From positions 13,126 to 77,125 of the forward strand of contig RQSC01000858.1 in the NCBI GenBank assembly GCA_013416795.1: a stretch of DNA of 64,000 nt, written 5' to 3'. Position 1 is the first letter of the stretch. Every line of letters starts with the position of its first letter. Of the stretch, positions 41,401 through 50,029 are shown in pieces. The translations under genes were made by a program, and so were the position numbers. The notes beneath the pieces were generated by a model. The model made no database searches, was not told where the DNA came from, and was given only the letters and a program-made list of their open reading frames with translations. The stretch comes from Prasinococcaceae sp. CCMP 1430. Lineage: Eukaryota; Prasinodermophyta; Palmophyllophyceae; Prasinococcales; Prasinococcaceae.

Positions 41401-41454
41401 GCGCACGGCTGCGAGGGCGCCAGAGCGCGCGCGCGCGGAGCTTCCTCCCGCTCC

Positions 41455-41455
<1 letters not shown>

Positions 41456-41504
<49 letters not shown>
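41456..41504. repeat. Poly-C tract (49 bases)
   Basis: Uninterrupted C run 79 bp upstream of the NUP214 start codon. Its length is unreliable in most sequencing methods; possible i-motif or G-quadruplex DNA. Confidence 0.9.
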
Positions 41505-41582
41505 AGGCGCTTGCGGCAGCCCTACGCGCGCGGCGGGCGACGAGGGGGCTTCGGGTAGGGCGGCGCGGCCGCGAGGGCGCAG

Positions 41583-44500
41583 ATGGCGGAGCCCGTGGAG
41601 GTGGCGACGGTGGCCCCGAGCGAGGAGGTTGAGACCGATGCGTTCTTCTTTCGCCTGCGTGCCAAGCTGCGGCTGCCGGCCGGCTCGGGCGGCGCGGCGC
41701 GTAGCGCGCGGCTGCTCGCCGGAGCGCAGCGCGCGGGCGTCGCGGCGGCGGCGTGCGACAGCGGCGTGGCGCTCGTGAGGACTGACGCGCTGATCGCCGG
41801 TGGGCGGGATGGGTCCAACCTGAGAACGCTCCCTGGGGTCGCCTTCGTGGAAATGCGTGCCCTCCTGGCGGTGTCGCTCTCTGCCGATGGCTCGCTGCTC
41901 GCTTGTGCGACGCCGCGCTCGCTGTACATATACGGGAGCGCCGCTCTGCTCGCGGACGGCGCCGCGGCCACGGCCCCTCGTGAGATCTTCACGCTTGGGA
42001 TGGATGAGGGTGAGATCGTGCAGGCAGAGTTCTCGACCCACGCGCCGCATCGACTGCTGCTGGTCACGTCGACAGGCATGGCATATGTGCTCCAGATCGA
42101 TGCGAACGGTGCCTCCGGAGCAAAGCTCGCGCTCGAGGGTTCGGGCGATGCTGTCGCTGCAGCTTGGGCGCCTGCGGGCGACGTTGTGGCGATTGCCCGG
42201 AGCGATGACATCATATGCGTCGGCGCCGACGATGCCAAGGTCCGGTGGAGCGTGCGACTAGGAGAGGGGGCCATGGAGGAGAGCATGGCTGGATTGGAGG
42301 GGGCGCTCTTCGTTGAAGCTCTGCGGTGGCCAACGGACGCCACGCTGCTTTGCACGGTGGGCTCCGCGGACGAGGGCGATGAGACGTCGGCTCTGGTTGC
42401 ACTCGATGTGCGCAGTGGAAGCGCCGAGGTGGCGGCGTGCGACGTTGAAATGGGACTGGGTATTTTTGAGGATGACCTAACGAGCGGGTCGCGCCAAAGA
42501 GCGCTGACGCATTGCGCTGCCGTCGAGCAGTGGGGCGTGGCCGTCGTGGCGGACAGGCGTGCCTCCGATGATCACCTCAACCTTGTGTCATGCGCATGGG
42601 ATCGCAGCGCCGAGCAGCCCTCGCCGTGCTTGCTGCGGATCGCTGAGGACATCGCGCTCGCCCGCGTCGAAATGGTCGATGGCAACGACGACTTCGTCGT
42701 GGGCTTGTGCATGGACCTCACGCGTGCCTCGGACGCTGTCGACGATCCGCGTGATGACGAGGCGCCCGCCGTGCCCTGTGCGCCTCTTCTGCTGGCGCTC
42801 ACATCAGCGGGTGTACTGTGGTGCTACGCTCTCGCCGCTGCGGACAGCGATGTGCCCGTGCCTGCTCGGGATGTCATCTCCGCGCCCGCCGCGATTCCCG
42901 AATTGGAGGCTTCCCAAGCGGAGGCTGCAGCGCCTGAGCAGCCGCCTGCCGAGGGGGGCTCCTCGAATGACACGGCCGAGGCAGAAGGGGAGAGCAGTCA
43001 GGGACTGGGTGCACTTGGCGCTGCGCTCGGCGCTGCGCTGCCTGATAGCGACGACGACGAGGAAAGTGGTGCGAGTGCAGAGGAGAGTGTCGGCGAAGTA
43101 GGCGCGGGATCGGTCGCACCTGCTGCGGTGCAGTCAGCGCTACCGGATGGCGAAACTGAAGACTCTACGCAGGCGGGTGGAGGGCGGGCTGGTACGTCCG
43201 ATGATGACACGGATGAGAGCGAGGTCGAGTCACCGTTCAGGCAAGAGGGGGCAACAGAGGAGGAGCCATTCTCGTTCCGCCCATCGACGGCAGCCCAGCC
43301 TGGGGCAACTTTTTCGTTCAGTCAGCCTGCAACGCCTGCTCCGGGGAGTGCGACAAAGCCCATGACAGTGAACCCGCTTTTCAGCGCTACCGCATCGGGC
43401 GCGGGGATCTTCGGTGCTCCAACCACGCCGCCTGAGTCTGCTACCGCCACCCCGCTTTTCGGCGCCACGAAGCCTCCGCTGTTCGGCACCCCATCCTCCG
43501 GAAAGCCTGCATTCGGTGCTCTACCCGGTGGGAAAGAAAGCGACTCGGAGCCTCCCAAAGAAGCAAAGCCTCCAGTGGCAGCCTTCCCGCCCGCTGCTGC
43601 GGCCATGCCCGCCTTCGGTGCGGCGGCCGAAACCAAGGAATCGAAGCCTGCGGCGGCCGGTGCGTTCCCGGCCGCAGCTGCCGCTGTGCCTGTCTTCGGC
43701 GCCTCGGCTGTGCCTGCGGCAGCGGGCGCTTTCCCTCCTGCGGCTGCAGCCGTTCCCGCATTTGGGGCTGCACCTGCCAAGGACACAAAGTCTTCGGCGG
43801 CCGCAGCTTTTCCGCCTGCGGCTGCAGCCGTTCCCGCATTTGGGGCTACACCTACGAAGGAAGACAAGAAGACGTCGGCGGCGGCCGCGTTCCCGCCTGC
43901 GTCTGTTCCCGTGCCCGCTTTCGGCGCGCCAGCCAAGAAAGAGGACAAGAAGGCTCCGGCGGCGGGTGCTTTCCCACCCGCAACTGCTGCTGTCCCCGCC
44001 TTTGGGGCTGCGCCTACCAAGGACAAGAAGCCTGCGGCGGCCGCGGCATTTCCGCCTGCGGCTGCCGCCGTGCCCGCGTTTGGCGCCCCGGCCAAGAAGG
44101 AAGAGAAGAAGCCTGCGGCGGCCGCGGCATTCCCGCCTGCGGCTGCCGCCGTGCCCGCGTTTGGCGCTCCGGCCAAGAAGGAAGAGAAGAAGCCTGCGGC
44201 GGCCGCGGCATTCCCGCCTGCGGCTGCCGCCGTGCCCGCGTTTGGCGCTCCGGCCAAGAAGGAAGAGAAGAAGCCTGCGGCGGCCGCGGCATTCCCGCCT
44301 GCGGCTGCCGCCGTGCCCGCGTTTGGCGCTCCGGCCAAGAAGGAAGAGAAGAAGCCTGCGGCGGCCGCGGCATTCCCAGGCCGGTTCTTCCTTCTCTTCT
44401 TCGGACGCCGCCGGCGCCGTAAGGGCGGACGCCGACGTCGGCACGGGCGCAAACCGCGAGGCCGGTTCTTCCTTCTCTTCTTCGGACGCCGCCCCGCGGC

Positions 44501-47500
44501 ATTCCCTCCCGCAACTGCTGCAGTACCCCCTTTTGGAACCCCGGCAAAATCTCCCACGGATTCTGAGGCTGCATCTGTCGAACCTTCTCCAGCAGCTGGC
44601 GACAAGAAGACGGCGACTCCTCCGCGGCCAGTCCCGACACCTTACACGCCACCAGCGCCGAAGTTTGGGCAAGTTGACAATGCGCAGTCGGTAGAGGCGG
44701 CATTCTCGACAGAAATTGATTCGGTGAAGTCTGCAGGCGAAGGTCTGGCTGAGGTTATCAAGGCGATTCAGATAGGTGCACCCACGGCACCCTTTCAGGG
44801 CGTGGTCGCATCGCACACACTCCCGGAGCGCACGGCTGCGCTGGCTGATCGCGTGGCGGCACTGCGCGAGCGGGCTGATGGCGTGCGTCCTCGCATGTGC
44901 GTGCTCAAGGACCGGCTCATCGACGTGAAGGTCGGCATTGCTGAAGCAGAAGCTTCGTCGGCAGTCACGCTTGCCAGCGACGGTGTTGTTGCTGAGCTCG
45001 CCGACGAGCGCCCCCTCCCGCCCCCCGCGGCGGCGAGGCGCGATCAGTTACGCCGGCATTATGAGATCATCGTGGGCAGACTTGCTGAGGTGATGGATGA
45101 CTTGGAGGCGCGTGAGCGCGCTGTTGAAAGTGCCGCGGCGGCTGGCGCTCCCAGAAAGTCGCCGGCGGCGTCGCGTGAGCCGCCGCCCAGCCAGCTCTAC
45201 GGCACGATTGAAACGCAGCGTGCTATCTCGCGGGCCCATGCGCGACGTTTCGATGCCATCGAAAAGCGCATGGTCGTGCTCGGCATGCTGAGCAGCAGCC
45301 ACGCAGCAGCCAACGGGACATCGCCGGTGCGAGGCTCACCCATGCCGTTGATATCTGCTTCGCCCAGTGTTCTGCGTTCGGTAGGCAACCTATCGAGCGC
45401 CGGCGGAGGTGCCAGCTCGATCAGGCAGCGCCTGGCTGGCCGCCTCGCACAGGATCGCTCACCACGAGTGACCTCTGCGAAGAAGTCCACGCCGGACAGC
45501 CAGTTGAGGGCGAAGGGCAGCGTGCCGCTTGCTCTTGCGTTCGACGCCACTGATGCTAGCACAGCGTCGCCTGCGGCGTCCTCGATGAGCATCTCACAAG
45601 CTGTGCGGGAGGAATCATCGGCGTCGATGAGCGTGTCGTCAGCACCATCGCAAAAGACCGTTATGGGCACGTCGTCGGTCTCGGGCCTCGGCGCCTTCGG
45701 GAAGAAGCCCGCTGCAAGTAAACGCTCAGCACAGCCTGCTGATAGTGCTGCTTCGAGCGCCAAGTCTGTTAGCGGCAAGCCCAATGGAAAGACTTCGTCT
45801 GAAAAGCCTGCGTCAACATCTACAATCCCACCGGCGACAGCTGCCGTTCCCGCCTTCGGCGTCCCGGCCAAGAAGGACGGCAAGTCTGCGGCGGCCGCCG
45901 CGTTCCCGCCCGCTGCTGCTGCCGTGCCCGCTTTTGGGGCTGCACCAGCCAAGGAAACGAAGCCCGCGGCGTCGGCCACATACCCTCCCTCAACAGCCTC
46001 CGTTCCAGCATTTGGGGCGGCCCCTAAGAAGGCTGACAAGAGACCTGCTGCGGCGGCCGCGGCATTCCCGCCTGCGGCTGCCGCCGTGCCCGCGTTTGGC
46101 GCCCCGGCCAAGAAGGAAGAGAAGAAGCCTGCGGCGGCCGCGGCATTCCCGCCTGCGGCTGCCGCCGTGCCCGCGTTTGGCGCCCCGGCCAAGAAGGAAG
46201 AGAAGAAGCCTGCGGCGGCCGCGGCATTCCCGCCTGCGGCTGCCGCCGTGCCCGCGTTTGGCGCCCCGGCCAAGAAGGAAGAGAAGAAGCCTGCGGCGGC
46301 CGCGGCATTCCCGCCTGCGGCTGCCGCCGTGCCCGCGTTTGGCGCTCCGGCCAAGAAGGAAGAGAAGAAGCCTGCGGCGGCCGCGGCATTCCCGCCTGCG
46401 GCTGCAGCCGTGCCCGCGTTTGGCGCCCCGGCCAAGAAGGAAGAGAAGAAGCCTGCGGCATTCCCGCCTGCGGCTGCCGCCGTGCCCGCCTTCGGCGCCC
46501 CTGCGAAGGAGAAGTCAACGCCGGCGGGTGCGTTTCCGCCTACGACTGGTGCTGTGCCGGTCTTTGGCTCGTCGGCCAAGGAGGACAAGCCAGCAGCAGT
46601 GAGCGCGCTCCCGCCCACAACTGCTGCTGTACCTGCCTTCAGTGCCCCGGCTGCGAAGGAGGACAAGAGCCAAGCGGCGGTGGGTGCTTTCTCGCCCGCG
46701 GCTGCTGCTGCGCCTGCGTTTGGATCTGTGGCAAAATCTGCCGAGGCACCGCTGGCTGGGTTTGGCTCCACGGTAGCGCTTGGATCAGGGTCCACTGCTG
46801 CGCCAGCGCTTGCATTCGGCTCGTCGGGCGCAAAACCCGCGTCCGATGCGCCGACGACTCCGCCTGCTTTCGGGACCTCGACACCTGCGCCTGCGTTTGG
46901 AAAGCCTCCTTCGACGCCAGCGCCCAGCACTGCAGGGGCATCAGGCCCTGTTTTTGGGGGGGCAGCGTCCACTCCTGCCAGCGCAGCGGCATCGACGCCT
47001 GCGTTCGGTGCAGCAAGCTCAACCACGCCTGCCTTCAATCTCAGCCTTGGAAGCGGTTCCGCAACAACGCCCGCAGGAGCTACGCCTTCGCCGCAAAACG
47101 TGTTTGGGAAGGGAATGACAACCTCCCTGGGTGCCGCATCTCCGTCGGCAGGCGGATTTGGCCAGGCGCCGAGCTTTGGCAGTTCAATGGGTGGGCCGGT
47201 GCAGTCCACCCCGTCGCCCTTTGGCGCCGCGGCTGCGGCAAAAACCAGCCAGCCATCATTTGGAACACCTTCGACGATGGGTGGAGCAGCAGGCAGCACC
47301 GGTGCCGCGGCCTTCGGTGCGCCTGCCGCTATGGGCTCATCAGCGGCAGCGACCGGAGCAGCGACCATGACGGGGGTCCCCGCATTCGGTCAAAGCAGTG
47401 CATTTGGCGGCGGCGCTGCATCTCCCAGCCCTAGCGCTGCTGGTAGCTTCGGAACCTTCGGCAAGCCCGCTGGTGGTGGCTTCGCTGCATCCGCAGTTCA

Positions 47501-47894
47501 GTCACCTGCGGCTGGCTTCGGCACCCCGAGCGGGTTCGGCCAACCCACCAGTGGCGCATCGCCGGGCGCTGCTAGCCCGGGTTTTGGCGCGGCGGCGGGA
47601 AGCGGCAACGCCTTCGCCTCGGCTAAAGCGGGGGGCAACATCTTTGGCGGAGGAGCCAGCCCCGCCGGCAACGCGTTCGGCGCGGCGGCCGCAAGCAGCG
47701 GAACACCCTTCGGCGCAGCGGCCGCAGGCGGCGGCAATCCCTTTGGCGCAGCGGCAACGGGAGGCGGCAACGCCTTTGGCACAGCGACTGCTGGAGGTGG
47801 CGGCGTTTTCGGCGCACAACCTGGCGGCGCCTTCGGCGCGGGAGCCTCGCCCGGAGGCCCACCTGGCGGCGCCTTTTCGCAAATGCGAAAATAG
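41583..47894 (+). CDS. NUP214/Nup159-like FG nucleoporin
   Basis: Intronless, 2103 residues. Residues about 1-430 look like the N-terminal beta-propeller that docks the mRNA-export helicase DBP5 (DAFFFRLRAKLRLP, VSLSADGSLLACATPRSLYIYG). An acidic linker follows, then an FG-repeat region (many PAFGAP and PVFG units), a helical segment at about 1035-1220 (AALADRVAALRERADGV, HYEIIVGRLAEVMDDLEARERAV) like the coiled coil that anchors NUP214 to NUP88/NUP62, and a second FG region to the end, finishing GGAFSQMRK. It sits on the cytoplasmic face of the pore. Two blocks of a nearly identical 27-residue (81-nt) repeat lie at 44028-44377 and 46043-46500. Segment 44378-44493 is abnormal (see findings) and gives a basic/aromatic insert unlike an FG protein. 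Confidence 0.85.
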   Translation: MAEPVEVATVAPSEEVETDAFFFRLRAKLRLPAGSGGAARSARLLAGAQRAGVAAAACDSGVALVRTDALIAGGRDGSNLRTLPGVAFVEMRALLAVSLSADGSLLACATPRSLYIYGSAALLADGAAATAPREIFTLGMDEGEIVQAEFSTHAPHRLLLVTSTGMAYVLQIDANGASGAKLALEGSGDAVAAAWAPAGDVVAIARSDDIICVGADDAKVRWSVRLGEGAMEESMAGLEGALFVEALRWPTDATLLCTVGSADEGDETSALVALDVRSGSAEVAACDVEMGLGIFEDDLTSGSRQRALTHCAAVEQWGVAVVADRRASDDHLNLVSCAWDRSAEQPSPCLLRIAEDIALARVEMVDGNDDFVVGLCMDLTRASDAVDDPRDDEAPAVPCAPLLLALTSAGVLWCYALAAADSDVPVPARDVISAPAAIPELEASQAEAAAPEQPPAEGGSSNDTAEAEGESSQGLGALGAALGAALPDSDDDEESGASAEESVGEVGAGSVAPAAVQSALPDGETEDSTQAGGGRAGTSDDDTDESEVESPFRQEGATEEEPFSFRPSTAAQPGATFSFSQPATPAPGSATKPMTVNPLFSATASGAGIFGAPTTPPESATATPLFGATKPPLFGTPSSGKPAFGALPGGKESDSEPPKEAKPPVAAFPPAAAAMPAFGAAAETKESKPAAAGAFPAAAAAVPVFGASAVPAAAGAFPPAAAAVPAFGAAPAKDTKSSAAAAFPPAAAAVPAFGATPTKEDKKTSAAAAFPPASVPVPAFGAPAKKEDKKAPAAGAFPPATAAVPAFGAAPTKDKKPAAAAAFPPAAAAVPAFGAPAKKEEKKPAAAAAFPPAAAAVPAFGAPAKKEEKKPAAAAAFPPAAAAVPAFGAPAKKEEKKPAAAAAFPPAAAAVPAFGAPAKKEEKKPAAAAAFPGRFFLLFFGRRRRRKGGRRRRHGRKPRGRFFLLFFGRRPAAFPPATAAVPPFGTPAKSPTDSEAASVEPSPAAGDKKTATPPRPVPTPYTPPAPKFGQVDNAQSVEAAFSTEIDSVKSAGEGLAEVIKAIQIGAPTAPFQGVVASHTLPERTAALADRVAALRERADGVRPRMCVLKDRLIDVKVGIAEAEASSAVTLASDGVVAELADERPLPPPAAARRDQLRRHYEIIVGRLAEVMDDLEARERAVESAAAAGAPRKSPAASREPPPSQLYGTIETQRAISRAHARRFDAIEKRMVVLGMLSSSHAAANGTSPVRGSPMPLISASPSVLRSVGNLSSAGGGASSIRQRLAGRLAQDRSPRVTSAKKSTPDSQLRAKGSVPLALAFDATDASTASPAASSMSISQAVREESSASMSVSSAPSQKTVMGTSSVSGLGAFGKKPAASKRSAQPADSAASSAKSVSGKPNGKTSSEKPASTSTIPPATAAVPAFGVPAKKDGKSAAAAAFPPAAAAVPAFGAAPAKETKPAASATYPPSTASVPAFGAAPKKADKRPAAAAAAFPPAAAAVPAFGAPAKKEEKKPAAAAAFPPAAAAVPAFGAPAKKEEKKPAAAAAFPPAAAAVPAFGAPAKKEEKKPAAAAAFPPAAAAVPAFGAPAKKEEKKPAAAAAFPPAAAAVPAFGAPAKKEEKKPAAFPPAAAAVPAFGAPAKEKSTPAGAFPPTTGAVPVFGSSAKEDKPAAVSALPPTTAAVPAFSAPAAKEDKSQAAVGAFSPAAAAAPAFGSVAKSAEAPLAGFGSTVALGSGSTAAPALAFGSSGAKPASDAPTTPPAFGTSTPAPAFGKPPSTPAPSTAGASGPVFGGAASTPASAAASTPAFGAASSTTPAFNLSLGSGSATTPAGATPSPQNVFGKGMTTSLGAASPSAGGFGQAPSFGSSMGGPVQSTPSPFGAAAAAKTSQPSFGTPSTMGGAAGSTGAAAFGAPAAMGSSAAATGAATMTGVPAFGQSSAFGGGAASPSPSAAGSFGTFGKPAGGGFAASAVQSPAAGFGTPSGFGQPTSGASPGAASPGFGAAAGSGNAFASAKAGGNIFGGGASPAGNAFGAAAASSGTPFGAAAAGGGNPFGAAATGGGNAFGTATAGGGGVFGAQPGGAFGAGASPGGPPGGAFSQMRK
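44028..44377 (+). repeat. 81-nt coding minisatellite, block A
   Basis: Four full copies and one partial copy of an 81-nt unit (starts at 44028, 44109, 44190, 44271, 44352), each encoding a 27-residue module containing KPAAAAAFPP and VPAFGAPAKKEEK. Copies are almost identical at DNA level, including silent positions. Confidence 0.95.
44378..44493. other. 116-base direct complement of the NUP214 repeat
   Basis: Read left to right, each base is the complement of a repeat copy, without reversal: GGCCAAGAAGG becomes CCGGTTCTTCC, and so on for all 116 bases, covering about 1.4 repeat units. It matches a copy variant that has CTGCAG in the middle (as near 46398). It is not the reverse complement, so it is not an inversion. 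The reading frame stays open. Most likely an assembly or consensus artefact. Confidence 0.9.
46043..46500 (+). repeat. 81-nt coding minisatellite, block B
   Basis: Same 81-nt unit as block A, about 2 kb away in the same gene, with about six copies (81-nt spacing from 46128 to 46452, plus an edge copy on the left). The last copy is shortened. Confidence 0.95.
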
Positions 47895-48038
47895 CCGCTG
47901 GTGGGTTTCGTTGGCCTAGTCTAATACAGCAGCACCCCCAGCGTGTGCAGGAGGGGCGCGCTCCTCGAGGAGTTCGTGCGGCGTGCTGCGCATGTAAGAT
48001 ACATCACTCTATAATTATCGACGTTGACTCGCCAGGGA

Positions 48039-49526
48039 CTACTCGGTTGCGGCGTATTCCACGTCCTCCTTGAGGCGCTGCCCCCCCGCGAGCGTCGCGA
48101 AAGCCGCAAGACCGATGACGTAATGCGCGGCGCACAGCGTGAAGGCCGTGGTCCAGCCCTCAGAGGTGCCATCTGCGGCGCCTAGCACTGCGCCAGTCAA
48201 CGGTACTGCGACTAAACCAGCCATTGTCGCGGCAGTGTTTCCTGCAGCAAAGAGCTGCCCCGCGCCCGCCGGCGCAACATCGAGGGCATTCGCGCTCACA
48301 CCTGCCAACGTGAGCGCGTTTGCGGCGGAGCCTGCAATGACGAGCGCAACAGCAGTGTCGGGCTCCGTCCCAGGGCGCACAGCCAGCATCAGACACAGTG
48401 CGGGCGCGAGCATGCCGACAGATTGGGCAGCTACGCGAACTGCTCGTCGCTCGGAGCCCCGTCCGATCGCCGCGTCCGCTGCCAAGCCTGCAAACACGCC
48501 AACGGCGGCCTGCAGAAGGTAGGGCGCCGCCGCAGCGGTGCCTAACGCCTCGGCGGACTGCCGCCCTCCCTGCTCCTCCAGCCAAGTAGGCAGCCAACTC
48601 ACGAGTCCGTACATGCCATACGAGTTGAAGTACTGGGCAGCCATGATCGCCACCGCCTGCGGAGTCCTCAGCAGAGGCCAATTCACGCTACCGAGCATCG
48701 AGTCAAGCTTCGTAGCGAGGCTGTCACGTTTTCGACCCGTCACCGACGCCTGCGCGGTCGAAGGTGTGGCCATCGACGAGTATTCGTCGGTGCGCCCGGC
48801 CGCACGGGCGCCGCGGGCGGGCAGTAACGTCGCGAGTGGCAACCACAGCAGGGCCAGCGCTCCAAAGAGGTAAAATGCGTACGGCCAGCCGAGCTCCTCG
48901 CTGTCAACAAGGAAGGGCACAACCTTGAAAGCAGCTGCCACCCCCAGGTAGCTCGCGGCGGTGGCGACGCCTACCGCAGCCGACTGCTGCCGCGGAGGCA
49001 CGCTCGCGGAGATGAGGCTGTGGCAAGCTGGGAAGCACAGTCCCTCTGCTGCACCCAGCGCCGCGCGCACCAGCAGCAGCGGCGCGGCGCCCAGGCGCGC
49101 CGCCGAGGGCGTTGCCAGCGTCGCCAGCCCCCACGCGAGCACGCCGACGGCGAGCACTTCGCGCCCGCCATTCCGGTCAGCCACCGACCCGGCCGCAATT
49201 TGTGTGGCGCCGTAGCCCAGAAAGAATGCGCCGAGCACCTCGCCCGTCTCGGCATAGCCCAACCCTAGCTCCTTCGCGAGCGCGGGCGCGGCGACAGCGG
49301 CGACAGAGCGGTCGGCGTACGATACGGCCACGGCAGCGGCGCAGATGAGCGTCACTGCGCCGCGCCACGGCGTGGCAGGACCGCACGCTCATGTCAGAGC
49401 TTCGCCAAGCGGATGTCTCGCCTTTGCGGGTGGGCGCAAGCGCACGCACACACTCTTGCGCAGCTAGCGCAGCAGCGACCCGCGGCACTGACCTCCGAGG
49501 CCGTCCATGACGCCACTGGGCGGCAT
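48039..49526 (-). CDS. MFS transporter, anion:cation symporter-like (PHT4/ANTR group)
   Basis: Two exons, 49526-49493 and 49354-48039 (138-nt intron, strong GTCAGT donor, CTGAC before the acceptor), 449 residues. About twelve hydrophobic segments. After the first come SYADRSVAAVAAPALAKELG, GYGATQIAAGSVADRNGGREV and AAEGLCFPACHSLISASVPP, as in the family of plastid phosphate and vesicular glutamate transporters. A central hydrophilic loop separates two halves. Exon 2 alone has no ATG; the 11-residue first exon (MPPSGVMDGLG) is inferred from phase and splice signals. The substrate cannot be read from sequence; phosphate or another organic or inorganic anion is plausible. Confidence 0.75.
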
Positions 49527-50029
49527 TTCGGCCGCTCGTTGCTCGGCCCTGCTCCTGCTGTCGTTGCCCTGCGAGCGTTGCGCACTGCCCGATCGCGGGC
49601 GCTGCCTGCGCACCCGCGGCGAGTCCCTCGAGCTACCGCTCGCGCGCCGGGGGTGGCACTGCGGGGCGCGGGCGCAGGGGAGGACACACATACAGCGCGC
49701 GGGCGTACGGCACCAGAGGGGGAGGGGAGGAGGGGTCGCGCCTGACGACACGCAGGGAGGCCGCCCGCGCGATCGCGCCCGCGCTTGCGCGCGGTTGCGC
49801 GCGCCCGCGGGCCTCCGCCGTGACAGGCTGCAGGGACCAACACGGCGCTCGATGGCCTCGGAGCTTGCGCGCGCGGCCCACGCGATGGAGCCCGCGTGCG
49901 CCGTGTCCGTGCAGCGCAGACGCCTTCCGCGGCGACGCGACTCGGCGGTCTGCCGAGCGTGCGCTGAGTGGCACCGCTTGACATGCGCACATGTACCAAA
50001 GGATTATACACAAGGCACACGCGGGCGCG
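49527..50029. other. Intergenic region MFS / exonuclease-RAP
   Basis: GC-rich region between two minus-strand genes. It has an AT-richer spot at about 49995-50015 near the 3' end of the exonuclease gene. The open frames that cross it have Arg/Ala-rich composition and no recognisable domain. Confidence 0.45.

Larger units (their letters stand above)
40675..41582. other. Intergenic region upstream of NUP214
   Basis: About 900 bases. The left part is C-rich and the right part (about 40970-41400) is an AT-rich island carrying the three-copy element described separately, followed by a 49-base C run (41456-41504). Probably a bidirectional promoter. No gene supported. Confidence 0.5.

Noticed and set aside
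44378-44493. Simple inversion of a repeat unit in NUP214
   Set aside because: The reverse complement of the repeat reads CTTCTTCTCTTCCTTCTTGG, whereas the sequence reads GGTTCTTCCTTCTCTTCTTC. It is the complement in the same direction, so inversion does not explain it.
43322-47368. Long minus-strand open frames (up to about 720 residues) within NUP214
   Set aside because: They are antisense shadows of the FG-repeat coding region, with mirror-image Ala/Gly composition and no independent domain.
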